The position numbers were made by a program, and so were the translations under genes. Below are positions 55,151-64,000 of a DNA stretch of 64,000 bases, piece by piece. The notes beneath the pieces were generated by a model, which did no database searches, was not told where the DNA came from, and saw only the letters and a program-made list of their open reading frames with translations. The DNA is taken from assembly GCA_003215895.1 (NCBI GenBank), contig QCJR01000005.1, forward strand, positions 41,801 through 105,800. Direction: 5' to 3'. This DNA comes from Prochlorococcus sp. AG-409-D14. GTDB lineage: Bacteria > Cyanobacteriota > Cyanobacteriia > PCC-6307 > Cyanobiaceae. Each line of letters starts with the position of its first letter. Position 1 is the stretch's first letter.

Positions 55151-56530
55151 GTGTCTCGTTCTGTCTCTATTTATATCTGTCAAAGTTGCGGTGCTCAAAC
55201 CAGGCAATTCTTTGGCCGCTGCAACAATTGTGGAGAGTGGAACTCAATAATAGAAGAAAAAATCAATCAAAAATCAGATAAATCTATTTACACAAAGATT
55301 AATTCTAGCCATAAGAAATCTCCTTATCGTTCAGAACTAATAAGCAGGACAAAAAACAAAATTATTGATCGTATTCCAAGTGGCTATAAAGAATTTGACA
55401 GGGTGCTTGGAGGTGGTCTAGTACCTGGATCACTTGTATTAATTGGGGGAGACCCAGGAATTGGGAAAAGTACTCTCATTTTGCAAAGTGCGACAGCAAT
55501 GGCTCATCAAAGATCAGTCCTTTACGTGGCTGCTGAAGAATCTGCGCAACAAGTAAAACTTAGATGGAATCGAATTGAAGATTCTGAATCCAAACTTCAT
55601 TTACTCGCAGAAACAGATCTAGAACTAGTAATAAAAGAGCTTGATTATTTGAAGCCTGAGGTTGCAGTTATTGATAGCATTCAAGCTTTGCATGATCAAA
55701 ATTTATCAAGTTCACCTGGCTCAGTTGCTCAAGTTAGAGAATGTTCTGCAGCTTTACAGCAAATTGCTAAACGAGAAAACATATCCCTTTTGATCATTGG
55801 GCACGTAACGAAGGATGGGATGTTAGCCGGACCAAAAGTTCTTGAGCATCTTGTGGATGCAGTACTTACTTTTGAGGGCGATCGATTCGCTTCTCACAGA
55901 CTTTTAAGAGGTGTGAAAAATCGATTTGGTGCCACTTGTGAACTTGGAGTCTTTGAAATGCAATCAGATGGATTATCAGAGGTATCTAATCCAAGCGAAT
56001 TATTTTTAAGCAAAACCTCTGCACCTGGAATTTCCACAATTGTTACCTGTGAAGGGACAAGACCATTAGCCATTGATATACAAGCACTTTTAAATCCCAC
56101 TAGTTATGCAAGTCCAAGAAGAACGACAACTGGTGTTGAGATAAACAGACTTCATCAAATCTTGGCAGTTCTAGAAAAAAATATGAATCTTACACTCTCA
56201 AGATATGACTGTTACTTAGCTGTAGCAGGGGGATTAGAAGTAGAAGAGCCTGGGGCTGATCTAGGAATAGCAGCTGCAATAGTTTCGAGCTTTAAAGATG
56301 TTGAAATTGAAGAAGGTGTGGTATTTATAGGAGAAATAGGTTTGGCTGGTCAATTAAGATTAGTAAGACAAATGCAACAACGAATTAATGAAGTAATAAG
56401 ACTTGGATATAAGACAATAATTATCCCAAATGGAATAGATACGAGTGAGTTTGCAACAAATAAAAAATTAAAAATATTAAAAGCCTCTAATATTAATCAA
56501 GCTTTACTCTATGCGTTAAATAAACATTAA
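55151..56530 (+). CDS. radA: DNA repair protein RadA
   Basis: YICQSCGAQTRQFFGRCNNCGEWNS zinc finger; GGDPGIGKSTLILQ; KNRFG motif. Confidence 0.96.
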   Translation: MSRSVSIYICQSCGAQTRQFFGRCNNCGEWNSIIEEKINQKSDKSIYTKINSSHKKSPYRSELISRTKNKIIDRIPSGYKEFDRVLGGGLVPGSLVLIGGDPGIGKSTLILQSATAMAHQRSVLYVAAEESAQQVKLRWNRIEDSESKLHLLAETDLELVIKELDYLKPEVAVIDSIQALHDQNLSSSPGSVAQVRECSAALQQIAKRENISLLIIGHVTKDGMLAGPKVLEHLVDAVLTFEGDRFASHRLLRGVKNRFGATCELGVFEMQSDGLSEVSNPSELFLSKTSAPGISTIVTCEGTRPLAIDIQALLNPTSYASPRRTTTGVEINRLHQILAVLEKNMNLTLSRYDCYLAVAGGLEVEEPGADLGIAAAIVSSFKDVEIEEGVVFIGEIGLAGQLRLVRQMQQRINEVIRLGYKTIIIPNGIDTSEFATNKKLKILKASNINQALLYALNKH

Positions 56531-56545
56531 TCTACGTTTTAATTC

Positions 56546-57067
56546 TTACAAGTAAACATCAACATTACCTCTACCTGTAGTCTTCAGCCAATTCTCTATA
56601 TCTAAATATCCTCCTGGATATAAACGAACAGCTTTACTCCAAACTTCAGCTGCCTGATCGAACCAGATATCACTCTCATCTTGGTTACCATTCCTTTGAG
56701 CAATTCTGCCTCTTTTTTCATAAATTAATCCCATATTTTTTAAGCAAGATGGCTGCTTCGGATTCTGTCCCAAGGCTTTTTTATATGTATTTAGTGCTTT
56801 CTCTTCATCTCCATTACTCATATAAATTATTGCCATGTTTTTTAATGTCTCACCTCTATCAACCTGATTATCCTCAAGTTTTAAGCTCTCCTCATAATAC
56901 TCAAGAGCCTCTGAATAATCTCCATCATTTTGAGCTGCCAAACCTTTTCTATAATAAAGATAAGCTTCTTTTTCTTTAGAAGCTATTGGCATCACTTTCA
57001 CTATTCCCTCAGCCATCTTAGTGAAGGCCTTATCAAGAAAATTGTCTTTGTTTTGACTTCGAGGCAC
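56546..57067 (-). CDS. ycf3: photosystem I assembly protein Ycf3 (TPR)
   Basis: [62 protein letters not shown]. Confidence 0.95.
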   Translation of the reverse strand: MPRSQNKDNFLDKAFTKMAEGIVKVMPIASKEKEAYLYYRKGLAAQNDGDYSEALEYYEESLKLEDNQVDRGETLKNMAIIYMSNGDEEKALNTYKKALGQNPKQPSCLKNMGLIYEKRGRIAQRNGNQDESDIWFDQAAEVWSKAVRLYPGGYLDIENWLKTTGRGNVDVYL

Positions 57068-57228
57068 GATTTAACCAATATCAAACTATCTAATTCTATC
57101 CTGCCTGGAAATAGAAAAAATGTATAGAAATAATGAAACTAATTTTCATGTATTAATAAATTATTAAATGAATGCAACATGCTATTTATTTATTAAATTT
57201 AGAATAAGTATCCAAAATATATATTCCC

Positions 57229-59559
57229 TTGAGCGACAAAAAAATTGCGCAACGCAAAAATTCAATTCTGCTTGATATAGATGGAATGAAATGCGGAAGT
57301 TGTGTACAGGCAGTTGAAAAAATACTTAAAAGCCACCCATCCATAAATAATGCAAGCGTTAATTTAGTTACAAAAACTGCTTTTATAGAGATTAAAGAGC
57401 CTAATAGTTCCCTATCTGATGTCATAAGAACTCTTAAATCAAAGGGTTTTCCATCAAGAGAAAGGGATTATCAAACAATTGCAAAGAATAACGAATTAGA
57501 AATAAAAGAAAATCAAAATTTATGGGAAAAATGGAGACAACTAATCATCGCCACTTCATTACTAACCCTCTCTGGGTTAGGACATTTAGTAGAAGGTCAA
57601 GATATATCTTTTCCACTTATTGGTTCATTACCTTTTCATGCTGCACTCGCAACATTTGCTTTACTCGGCCCAGGCAAGTCGATCCTAAAAGCAGGTCTAA
57701 AGTCAGCGACAATGCTTACACCGACTATGGATACTTTAGTTAGCCTGGGTGTATTAAGTGCCTACTTGGCAAGCATAGTTGCTTTGATTTGGCCAAAAGT
57801 TGGCTGGCCATGTTTTTTCAATGAACCAGTCATGCTGCTTGGATTTGTTTTGTTAGGACGTTTTTTAGAGGAAAGAGCTCGATATAAAACAGGTACAGCA
57901 TTAAAAGAATTAGCAAAATTACAACCCGAAACAGCCAATCTAATTTTAGACAATAATGAAATTCGTGAAATCAGGATAGGTGCCCTAAGGCCAGGAGAAA
58001 AGATTCAATTATTGGCGGGAGATAGAATCCCCGTCGATGGTCTTGTTATAAAAGGAAATTCAGCTATAGATATATCAAGTTTAACTGGTGAGTCTTTACC
58101 TCTCAATGCGAAACCAGGAGTCGAGCTTCCCTCTGGAAGCCTAAATTTAGAGTCAACAATTATTTTAGAAGTTCAAAAAATAGGATCTGAGACTGCAATA
58201 GCTAAAATAATAAGCTTAGTTGAAGAAGCCCAAGCTAGAAAAGCACCAATTCAAGGACTGGCAGACAAGGTAGCAGGTTTTTTCTGCTACGGAGTAACAA
58301 CTCTAGCTTTGCTGACTTTTCTTTTTTGGTGGAGAATAGGTACGAGGATATGGCCAGAGGTTTTAGAGGTATCTAATAAAGGTTTCATGCAAAGCCATCA
58401 TTTGCATGGTCATTTAATTAATTCACCTCAAACACCAATTGGTCTCTCATTTCAATTATCAATAGCTGTTTTAGTTGTGGCCTGTCCATGTGCTCTAGGA
58501 CTTGCTACACCAACGGTAATAACAGTTGCCTCCGGGGAAGCTGCTAAACGAGGTTGGCTGTTCAAGGGTGGGGATGTCATAGAAATGGCATCAAAAATAA
58601 GTCAAATTGTTTTTGATAAAACCGGGACACTCACAATAGGCAGACCTTTAGTTGTTGGCTACTGGGAAAACAAAGAGTCAGAAAAAAATGTCATGCTCAA
58701 ATTAGCGGCAAGTATTGAACAAGAGAGTCGGCATCCACTGGCCCAAGCAATTATTCAAGAAGCACATAACAAAGAAATCAAACTAGAGAAAGTATCAACT
58801 TCGGCTACATACGCAGGTAAAGGCTTAGCTGGCAAAATTAATAATTTAAATGGACTTATCAGAGTCGGAACACCAGAATGGATAAGGAGTGAAGGAATTG
58901 AATGGAATGAAATCATAGAAAATAATTTTAAGCTTGTAAAAAGAAAAGCTCAATCAATAGTTGCAGTTGCTTTAGAAAACAAATTATTAGGTTTTTTCTT
59001 GATTGATGATCAAGTAAGAAAAGATGCTTTTCTTTCAATTAATAAATTACGTTCAAATGGTTTTTCATTAAGTTTGTTCAGTGGCGATAGAGATTCCGCA
59101 GTTGTATCTTTAGGAAAAAAATTAGGCTTTAGTGCTAAACAAATTGAATGGCAAATGTTACCTTCAGACAAGCTAAATAAATTGAACTTATTAAAAAATA
59201 ATGGTTTAGTTGCGATGATAGGTGATGGAATTAATGATGCCCCAGCCTTAGCAGCTGCAGACTTGGGGGTTGCGATAGGAACAGGAACTCAAATCGCTCA
59301 AGATTCTGCTGATCTTGTTCTACTAGGAGAAAGCTTGGAAGCTCTTCCAAATGCTTTACAGCTATCAAAGCAAGCAATGCTCAAGATAAAACAAAACCTT
59401 GCATGGGCATTTGGATACAACTTAATAGCTCTACCAATCGCGGCAGGATTACTTTTACCATCCTCCGGCCTATTACTATCTCCTCCTTTGGCCGCTTTAC
59501 TTATGGCTTTGAGCTCATTAAGTGTTGTATTTAATGCTTTATCTTTAAAATCAAAATGA
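57229..59559 (+). CDS. heavy-metal (likely copper) P1B-type ATPase
   Basis: HMA domain GMKCGSCVQAVEKIL, CPC in VVACPCALGLATPT, DKTGTLT, HPLAQAI, MIGDGINDAPALAAADLGVAIGTGT. Confidence 0.95.
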   Translation: MSDKKIAQRKNSILLDIDGMKCGSCVQAVEKILKSHPSINNASVNLVTKTAFIEIKEPNSSLSDVIRTLKSKGFPSRERDYQTIAKNNELEIKENQNLWEKWRQLIIATSLLTLSGLGHLVEGQDISFPLIGSLPFHAALATFALLGPGKSILKAGLKSATMLTPTMDTLVSLGVLSAYLASIVALIWPKVGWPCFFNEPVMLLGFVLLGRFLEERARYKTGTALKELAKLQPETANLILDNNEIREIRIGALRPGEKIQLLAGDRIPVDGLVIKGNSAIDISSLTGESLPLNAKPGVELPSGSLNLESTIILEVQKIGSETAIAKIISLVEEAQARKAPIQGLADKVAGFFCYGVTTLALLTFLFWWRIGTRIWPEVLEVSNKGFMQSHHLHGHLINSPQTPIGLSFQLSIAVLVVACPCALGLATPTVITVASGEAAKRGWLFKGGDVIEMASKISQIVFDKTGTLTIGRPLVVGYWENKESEKNVMLKLAASIEQESRHPLAQAIIQEAHNKEIKLEKVSTSATYAGKGLAGKINNLNGLIRVGTPEWIRSEGIEWNEIIENNFKLVKRKAQSIVAVALENKLLGFFLIDDQVRKDAFLSINKLRSNGFSLSLFSGDRDSAVVSLGKKLGFSAKQIEWQMLPSDKLNKLNLLKNNGLVAMIGDGINDAPALAAADLGVAIGTGTQIAQDSADLVLLGESLEALPNALQLSKQAMLKIKQNLAWAFGYNLIALPIAAGLLLPSSGLLLSPPLAALLMALSSLSVVFNALSLKSK

Positions 59560-60191
59560 AAGGAAAATTTATTGTTTTTGAGGGTATCGATGGCTCTGGC
59601 AAAACTACTCAAATCAATGAATTATCAAAATGGCTTATTGACAGTGATCTAATTCCTGAAAATAATCAATTAGTTATCACTAGAGAACCAGGAGGTACTA
59701 AATTAGGACAATCCATAAGATCGCTTCTACTTGATAATTCAATAGAAAAAAGCCCAGATTCTATTACTGAACTTTTGCTTTATGCCGCAGATAGATCGCA
59801 ACATGTAAATGAAATTATTCGCCCAACTCTAACTAAAGGGGATTGGGTAATTAGCGATAGATTTTGTGGATCTACACTTGCTTATCAAGGTTATGGAAGA
59901 AAGTTAGATATAAAGTTAATTAAAAATCTTGAAAATATAGCAACTCAGGGTATTTCTCCAGATATTACATTTCTATTAGATTTACCTGTTGAAGAAAGTA
60001 TAAAAAGAAGAAAAAATAGAGAAGATGATCGAATAGAAAAAGAAGGTAAAGAATTTCTATCAAATGTTTCTCTAGGCTTTCAACAATTATCCAATGGTAG
60101 TAAATGGAAAAAAATATCTGCTATAAAATCCAAGGAGAAGATCATATCTGAGATTCAATCTGAGATAAAAAAGTTAATAAAAAATAAATAA
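59556..60191 (+). CDS. tmk: thymidylate kinase
   Basis: FIVFEGIDGSGKTTQINEL, TREPGGTKLGQSIR, DRFCGSTLAYQGYGR. Confidence 0.96.
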   Translation: MKGKFIVFEGIDGSGKTTQINELSKWLIDSDLIPENNQLVITREPGGTKLGQSIRSLLLDNSIEKSPDSITELLLYAADRSQHVNEIIRPTLTKGDWVISDRFCGSTLAYQGYGRKLDIKLIKNLENIATQGISPDITFLLDLPVEESIKRRKNREDDRIEKEGKEFLSNVSLGFQQLSNGSKWKKISAIKSKEKIISEIQSEIKKLIKNK

Positions 60192-60192
60192 A

Positions 60193-61152
60193 ATGGATGA
60201 TTTTAAAAATATATATGGGCAAGATTTGGCAATTCAAATTTTAAAGTCTGCTATTTCAAAAAAACAAATTTCTCCAGCTTATTTATTCTCTGGACCAGCA
60301 GGAGTGGGAAGAATAAAAACTGCTAAAATTTTTATTCAAGTTATTCTTGATAAAAATCAACACAAAGAAAGTACAAAAAGGAAAATAGAAAGTAATAATC
60401 ACCCTGACGTATTATGGATAGAACCATCTTATATAGTCCAAGGTAAAAGTATTTCTCAAAAGGAAGCAAAATCAGAAAGCATAAGCATGAAATCACCTCC
60501 ACAAATAAGGCTAGATCAAATTAAAAAAATAATAGAGTTCCTAGGGAAAAAACCATTTGAATCAGAAAGAAGTATAGTGATAATTGAAGACATTGAAAGA
60601 ATAAATGAATCTGCATCAAATGCATTATTAAAAACTCTTGAGGATACAAATACAGGATTATTTATTCTTATTACTCAAAGACCAGAGAAATTATTATCAA
60701 CTATTAGATCAAGATGTCAGATAGTCCCATTTATACGCTTAAATGATAATCAACTAAACAAAATTATTGAGAAATTAGAAGTAGTTCAAGAAATAGATGA
60801 TATTCCTCGTGAAAAAATTAAAGAACTAATCGATTTTTCACATGGCTCTCCTGGACGATATCTCATAAATCTTCAATTTTGGTTGTCCTTCTCAAGTCCA
60901 TTAAGACAAAAGATAGAAATCAAATTAACTAACCAAATTGAATTATTGCAATTAGCCAAGGAAATCACTGATGAGCTCAACTTAGAGCAACAATTATGGC
61001 TTATTGATTTTGAACAAAATAGAGCTTGGATACGCGATAGAAATTCAAATCTAGTTCAACAACTTGAAGAGCTGAGAAAACAATTATTGAAATATGTACA
61101 ACCACGACTTGCGTGGGAAGTGGCTTTATTAGCCATAAACTTCATTGATTAA
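60193..61152 (+). CDS. holB: DNA polymerase III delta' subunit-like AAA+ ATPase
   Basis: YLFSGPAGVGRIKTAKIF, ASNALLKTLEDTNTGLFILITQRPEKLLSTIRSRCQ. Confidence 0.9.
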   Translation: MDDFKNIYGQDLAIQILKSAISKKQISPAYLFSGPAGVGRIKTAKIFIQVILDKNQHKESTKRKIESNNHPDVLWIEPSYIVQGKSISQKEAKSESISMKSPPQIRLDQIKKIIEFLGKKPFESERSIVIIEDIERINESASNALLKTLEDTNTGLFILITQRPEKLLSTIRSRCQIVPFIRLNDNQLNKIIEKLEVVQEIDDIPREKIKELIDFSHGSPGRYLINLQFWLSFSSPLRQKIEIKLTNQIELLQLAKEITDELNLEQQLWLIDFEQNRAWIRDRNSNLVQQLEELRKQLLKYVQPRLAWEVALLAINFID

Positions 61153-62016
61153 TTAAGCAATTACCCGTTCATCAGTATTGTTTTTAAAAGAACTAGTTTC
61201 TCTTGCTTGAGTTATCAAAGGTTGTATTTCCTTTATTTTGTCCCCAGTGGGTAATTCCAAGCAATATCCAGCACCATATACAGTTTTAATAAATCTTGGT
61301 TTTCTTGGATCAGGTTCAAGCTTGGTTCTCAAGTGTCTTACATGAACTCTTATTGTTTCAATATCATCATCAGGTTCATAACCCCAAACTTCTTTGAGAA
61401 TTAATGAGGGTGCAACTGTCTGACCATGCCTTTGCATCAAACAATGAAGCAGTTCAAATTCTAAATGAGTCAAACGAACTGGAGATTCGAACCATATTGC
61501 TTCAAATCTTTCGGGAACAAGAGTAAGAGGGCCGTAATTGAGTATTTCTTGTTGATTATTACTTCCTAATGGTGCACGATTGGTTCTTCTTAACAAGGCC
61601 TTTATCCTTACTTGTAATTCCTCTAGATCAAATGGTTTTGTTATGTAATCATCTGCACCAGAATTGAATCCCGTAACCTTATCCTTAATACCACCCAAGG
61701 CAGTGATCATCAGAATAGGTATGGCAGATGTTCTCTCATCTCTTCTTAAACGTTGACAAAGAGTTAAACCATCAACTTTAGGAAGCATTAGATCCAGAAG
61801 AATTAGATCAGGCGCGTATTGAAGAGCCAAAGCCTGACCCTTGATGCCGTCCTCAGCTTTTTGTACATCAAAACCCGTGTGCTCAAGATGCCCTGAAACA
61901 AGATCTCTCATGTCTTGGTCGTCTTCAATAAGTAAAATGCAAGGCTTCATTAATAAATGACCAAGTTGAAAAGTACCCGCGACAGCGATTACTAAAGATT
62001 GCAATGATTCTCTCAA
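61153..62016 (-). CDS. rpaA: OmpR-type response regulator, RpaA-like (likely start MKPCILL at 61950)
   Basis: [83 protein letters not shown]. Confidence 0.88.
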   Translation of the reverse strand: MRESLQSLVIAVAGTFQLGHLLMKPCILLIEDDQDMRDLVSGHLEHTGFDVQKAEDGIKGQALALQYAPDLILLDLMLPKVDGLTLCQRLRRDERTSAIPILMITALGGIKDKVTGFNSGADDYITKPFDLEELQVRIKALLRRTNRAPLGSNNQQEILNYGPLTLVPERFEAIWFESPVRLTHLEFELLHCLMQRHGQTVAPSLILKEVWGYEPDDDIETIRVHVRHLRTKLEPDPRKPRFIKTVYGAGYCLELPTGDKIKEIQPLITQARETSSFKNNTDERVIA

Positions 62017-62098
62017 AATTTTGTTTTTATTGCAGAATTCAAAAAATTCGGTTTCTCAAGAACTAATCGAGAAGATCAATTGCTATGACTAAATTTTT

Positions 62099-62121
62099 GC
62101 CCCTAAAAAGGAGAAAGGGGC
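62099..62121. other. stem-loop GCCCCT-(11 nt)-AGGGGC in the region upstream of rpaA
   Basis: Read directly; 6-bp perfect stem, loop AAAAAGGAGAA (+) / TTCTCCTTTTT (-), no T-tract typical of a terminator. Confidence 0.5.
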
Positions 62122-62332
62122 CTGCATTGTCTTTAGAAAGTCTTCCGATTCCAAGGGTCTACTGTTAAGGAATTCTCAAAAATTTTTATCAAAAACGTCA
62201 CTAAAAATCTTTATTAGATTCGTTTAATCTTGCAAATCAGGAAATATTTTTTTAAGTTTAAAAGTCAAAAAATCTCCTCTGATAGATAAAACCAATTTCT
62301 CATTTGCTTTTTGAAAACTCCCTGGGCGAAAT

Positions 62333-62614
62333 TTAAGTTAATTCCTCCTGAATGCTTATGACTGCTATTGAAAGCATTTTTCCAGTAAAACCAAATTCAT
62401 TATTCAACAGAGACTCCAAAAAAGCACCATCAGGAACAGGTTTCATCCCCTCTGATATAGCAACAGCAAGAGGATCTGTAATCATCGGTTTAAGTGATTC
62501 AACAACAGGGTTCGACTTGAAATGAATAGTCCTGTATTTGTTTTTGTTGTTATGGCAGAATTGATAAAAGGTTTCCCGTATGAAGTCACGGTTCAAATTA
62601 GGAATATCAAGCAC
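62333..62614 (-). CDS. hypothetical protein (low support)
   Basis: Open frame of 93 codons ending ...LAVAISEGMKPVPDGAFLESLLNNEFGFTGKMLSIAVISIQEELT; GTG or internal ATG start; overlaps an opposite-strand ORF. Confidence 0.4.
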   Translation of the reverse strand: MLDIPNLNRDFIRETFYQFCHNNKNKYRTIHFKSNPVVESLKPMITDPLAVAISEGMKPVPDGAFLESLLNNEFGFTGKMLSIAVISIQEELT

Positions 62615-62769
62615 ATTTCTTTGCTCTCGCTCAACCTAGGCTCAACTCGGGAGGTGATTTGTTCTTCTCATAAGGAATTAGAAACCTTTCTCCCAAATGA
62701 TTTGCTCTCTCCTTACATTAATTTTATCTTGTGTTTGAATTAAATAAGTTTTAGATCCGCTCTGAGAAT

Positions 62770-62883
62770 CTAAGCAACTGTATCCGCTTCAGATAAGTTG
62801 TATTGCTTTAAGTATTTCTCAATCATTTCAGGTATATCATTATTTCCATGTGAAACATTTAAGTAAATGCCTTGTGATTTCAT
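62770..62883 (-). CDS. candidate 37-aa small protein, not in the ORF track
   Basis: ATG...TAG reading MKSQGIYLNVSHGNNDIPEMIEKYLKQYNLSEADTVA. Confidence 0.45.
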   Translation of the reverse strand: MKSQGIYLNVSHGNNDIPEMIEKYLKQYNLSEADTVA

Positions 62884-62978
62884 TTAATTTTTCTAGTCTT
62901 TAGCCTCATTATTTATTCGCCTTTAGAAACCCGAGTGGATAAATCTTTTTAAAAGTATCAAATAAGATCGATTATCAA

Positions 62979-63578
62979 TTAATTAAAGAAATTGATCCAA
63001 CCAGTAACTATATATTTTGAACCTTTTCTTAAAATGTTACCTCTATGTGCGTGAGTCCATTCGGCAGGCCAAATTAAAGTTAGTCCTTTTTTGGGTTGAA
63101 TTTCAAGATCATAGTGACTGAAATATGTTGAACCACCTTCTTCAACATCATTTAAGTAAGTCATAAAAGCAAAAACACGGTGAGAACTTTCTATGCTTGA
63201 TCTCTCTGAATGTATATTCTTGAAATGTTGGCCTGGCTTATATCTTTGAAGATTGAAAGAACCAATTTCTGTTTTTTGAGCTAAATCTTTTAAAAAAGGC
63301 CATTCTTCTATATAGTTTTTGTAGCATTCAAAAAGTTCTTCGAAGTAAGCTTTAAATGCTTCATTACCAGGCAGAATAATTTCTTTCGGTTTAACCATAA
63401 TATCAATACTATCTTTGAGATTATGATTAACTCCACTCAATGTGCTTCCTTTCTTTTGTTTGGCTAAATTAAGTTCAAAATAGCTAATAAGATCTTCACA
63501 TATAGAAAATGGCTCTAGAGTCCATGATCCAATAAAATGAGGATTTAGGTTATTTGTTTTTATGGAAACTTTTTTCAT
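62979..63578 (-). CDS. 2OG-Fe(II) oxygenase (prolyl 4-hydroxylase-like, phage-type)
   Basis: RYKPGQHFKNIHSERSS...RVFAFMTYLNDVEEGGSTYFSHYDLEIQPKKGLTLIWPAEWTHAHRGNILRKGSKYIVTGWINF. Confidence 0.88.
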   Translation of the reverse strand: MKKVSIKTNNLNPHFIGSWTLEPFSICEDLISYFELNLAKQKKGSTLSGVNHNLKDSIDIMVKPKEIILPGNEAFKAYFEELFECYKNYIEEWPFLKDLAQKTEIGSFNLQRYKPGQHFKNIHSERSSIESSHRVFAFMTYLNDVEEGGSTYFSHYDLEIQPKKGLTLIWPAEWTHAHRGNILRKGSKYIVTGWINFFN

Positions 63579-64000
63579 TTAATTAACAATAATATTAGGG
63601 TTTTTATAATTAAAATTAATGGACCCATATGCCTCTCTTATTTTAACCATGCCCTCTCTCATCTTACCATCCTTCAATAATAGTCTACCTATACCTGCTT
63701 TTGCTTCATCAAGGCTATTATCAAGATTAAAAGCTTTTTCATAGTATGAAATTGATTCTTTTAGTTTACCAAGATCTATTAATATTGCTCCCAAATTGGA
63801 ATGCGCCTCTGCGAAATTAGGATTAAGTTCAATTGCTTTGCGAGTAGATAATTCTGCTTCTTGTAACTTTCCAATATCTTTTAATATATTTCCCAGATTG
63901 GAATGCGCCTCTGCGAAATTAGGATTAAGTTCAATTGCTTTGCGATATGAATTTTCTGCTTCTTGTAACTTTCCAATATCTTTTAATATGTTTCCCAGGT
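63579..64000 (-). CDS. TPR repeat protein, C-terminal part (5' end beyond window)
   Basis: Reverse frame is open to 64000: ...LGNILKDIGKLQEAENSYRKAIELNPNFAEAHSNLGNILKDIGKLQEAELSTRKAIELNPNFAEAHSNLGAILIDLGKLKESISYYEKAFNLDNSLDEAKAGIG... Confidence 0.88.
   Translation of the reverse strand, partial: LGNILKDIGKLQEAENSYRKAIELNPNFAEAHSNLGNILKDIGKLQEAELSTRKAIELNPNFAEAHSNLGAILIDLGKLKESISYYEKAFNLDNSLDEAKAGIGRLLLKDGKMREGMVKIREAYGSINFNYKNPNIIVN
63796..63999 (-). repeat. two tandem 102-bp TPR-encoding repeats, nearly identical at DNA level
   Basis: Segments 63796-63897 and 63898-63999 align with about 8 mismatches by eye; 102 bp = 34 codons = one TPR. Confidence 0.85.

Noticed and set aside
59298-59612. 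104-aa antisense ORF across the P-ATPase/tmk junction
   Set aside because: Antisense to two conserved genes; no motif.

Overview
This 64 kb window is AT-rich and densely coded. It looks like a core housekeeping segment of a marine picocyanobacterium, most likely Prochlorococcus of a low-light/NATL-like type; that assignment is inferred from gene content, protein style and base composition, not from a search. I see no rRNA, tRNA, CRISPR array, prophage or transposon.

Main contents:
- NDH-1 genes at several loci: ndhA-I-G-E, ndhH, ndhD, ndhF, ndhM.
- A phylloquinone cluster: menF / menA-menC-menE / DHNA-CoA thioesterase.
- Fatty-acid and phospholipid genes: plsX-fabH-fabD-plsC.
- Carotenoid genes: pds, phytoene synthase.
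- Regulators: RpaA-like, RpaB-like, a NarL-type response regulator, a PedR-like small LuxR protein, and an RbcR-like LysR protein.
- RSH, MnmE, NadC, ArgS, RF2, RadA, a P-type ATPase, Tmk and HolB.

I did not find a convincing new multi-gene system. The most interesting observations are:
(i) a programmed +1 frameshift in prfB (CUU UGA C), with a hairpin overlapping its SD-like element;
(ii) a TPR-array gene with about 102-bp near-identical repeats, next to a phage-style 2OG-Fe(II) oxygenase carrying HxE instead of HxD;
(iii) an 8-4-8 palindrome in front of an unlisted 37-aa membrane micro-ORF overlapping nadC, with another micro-ORF on the opposite strand;
(iv) a gltA gene with no ATG/GTG start and a perfectly spaced Shine-Dalgarno in front of an AUA codon;
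(v) a hairpin and small ORFs in the unusually long region upstream of rpaA;
(vi) a long Ala/Ser/Val repeat extension on PlsX.
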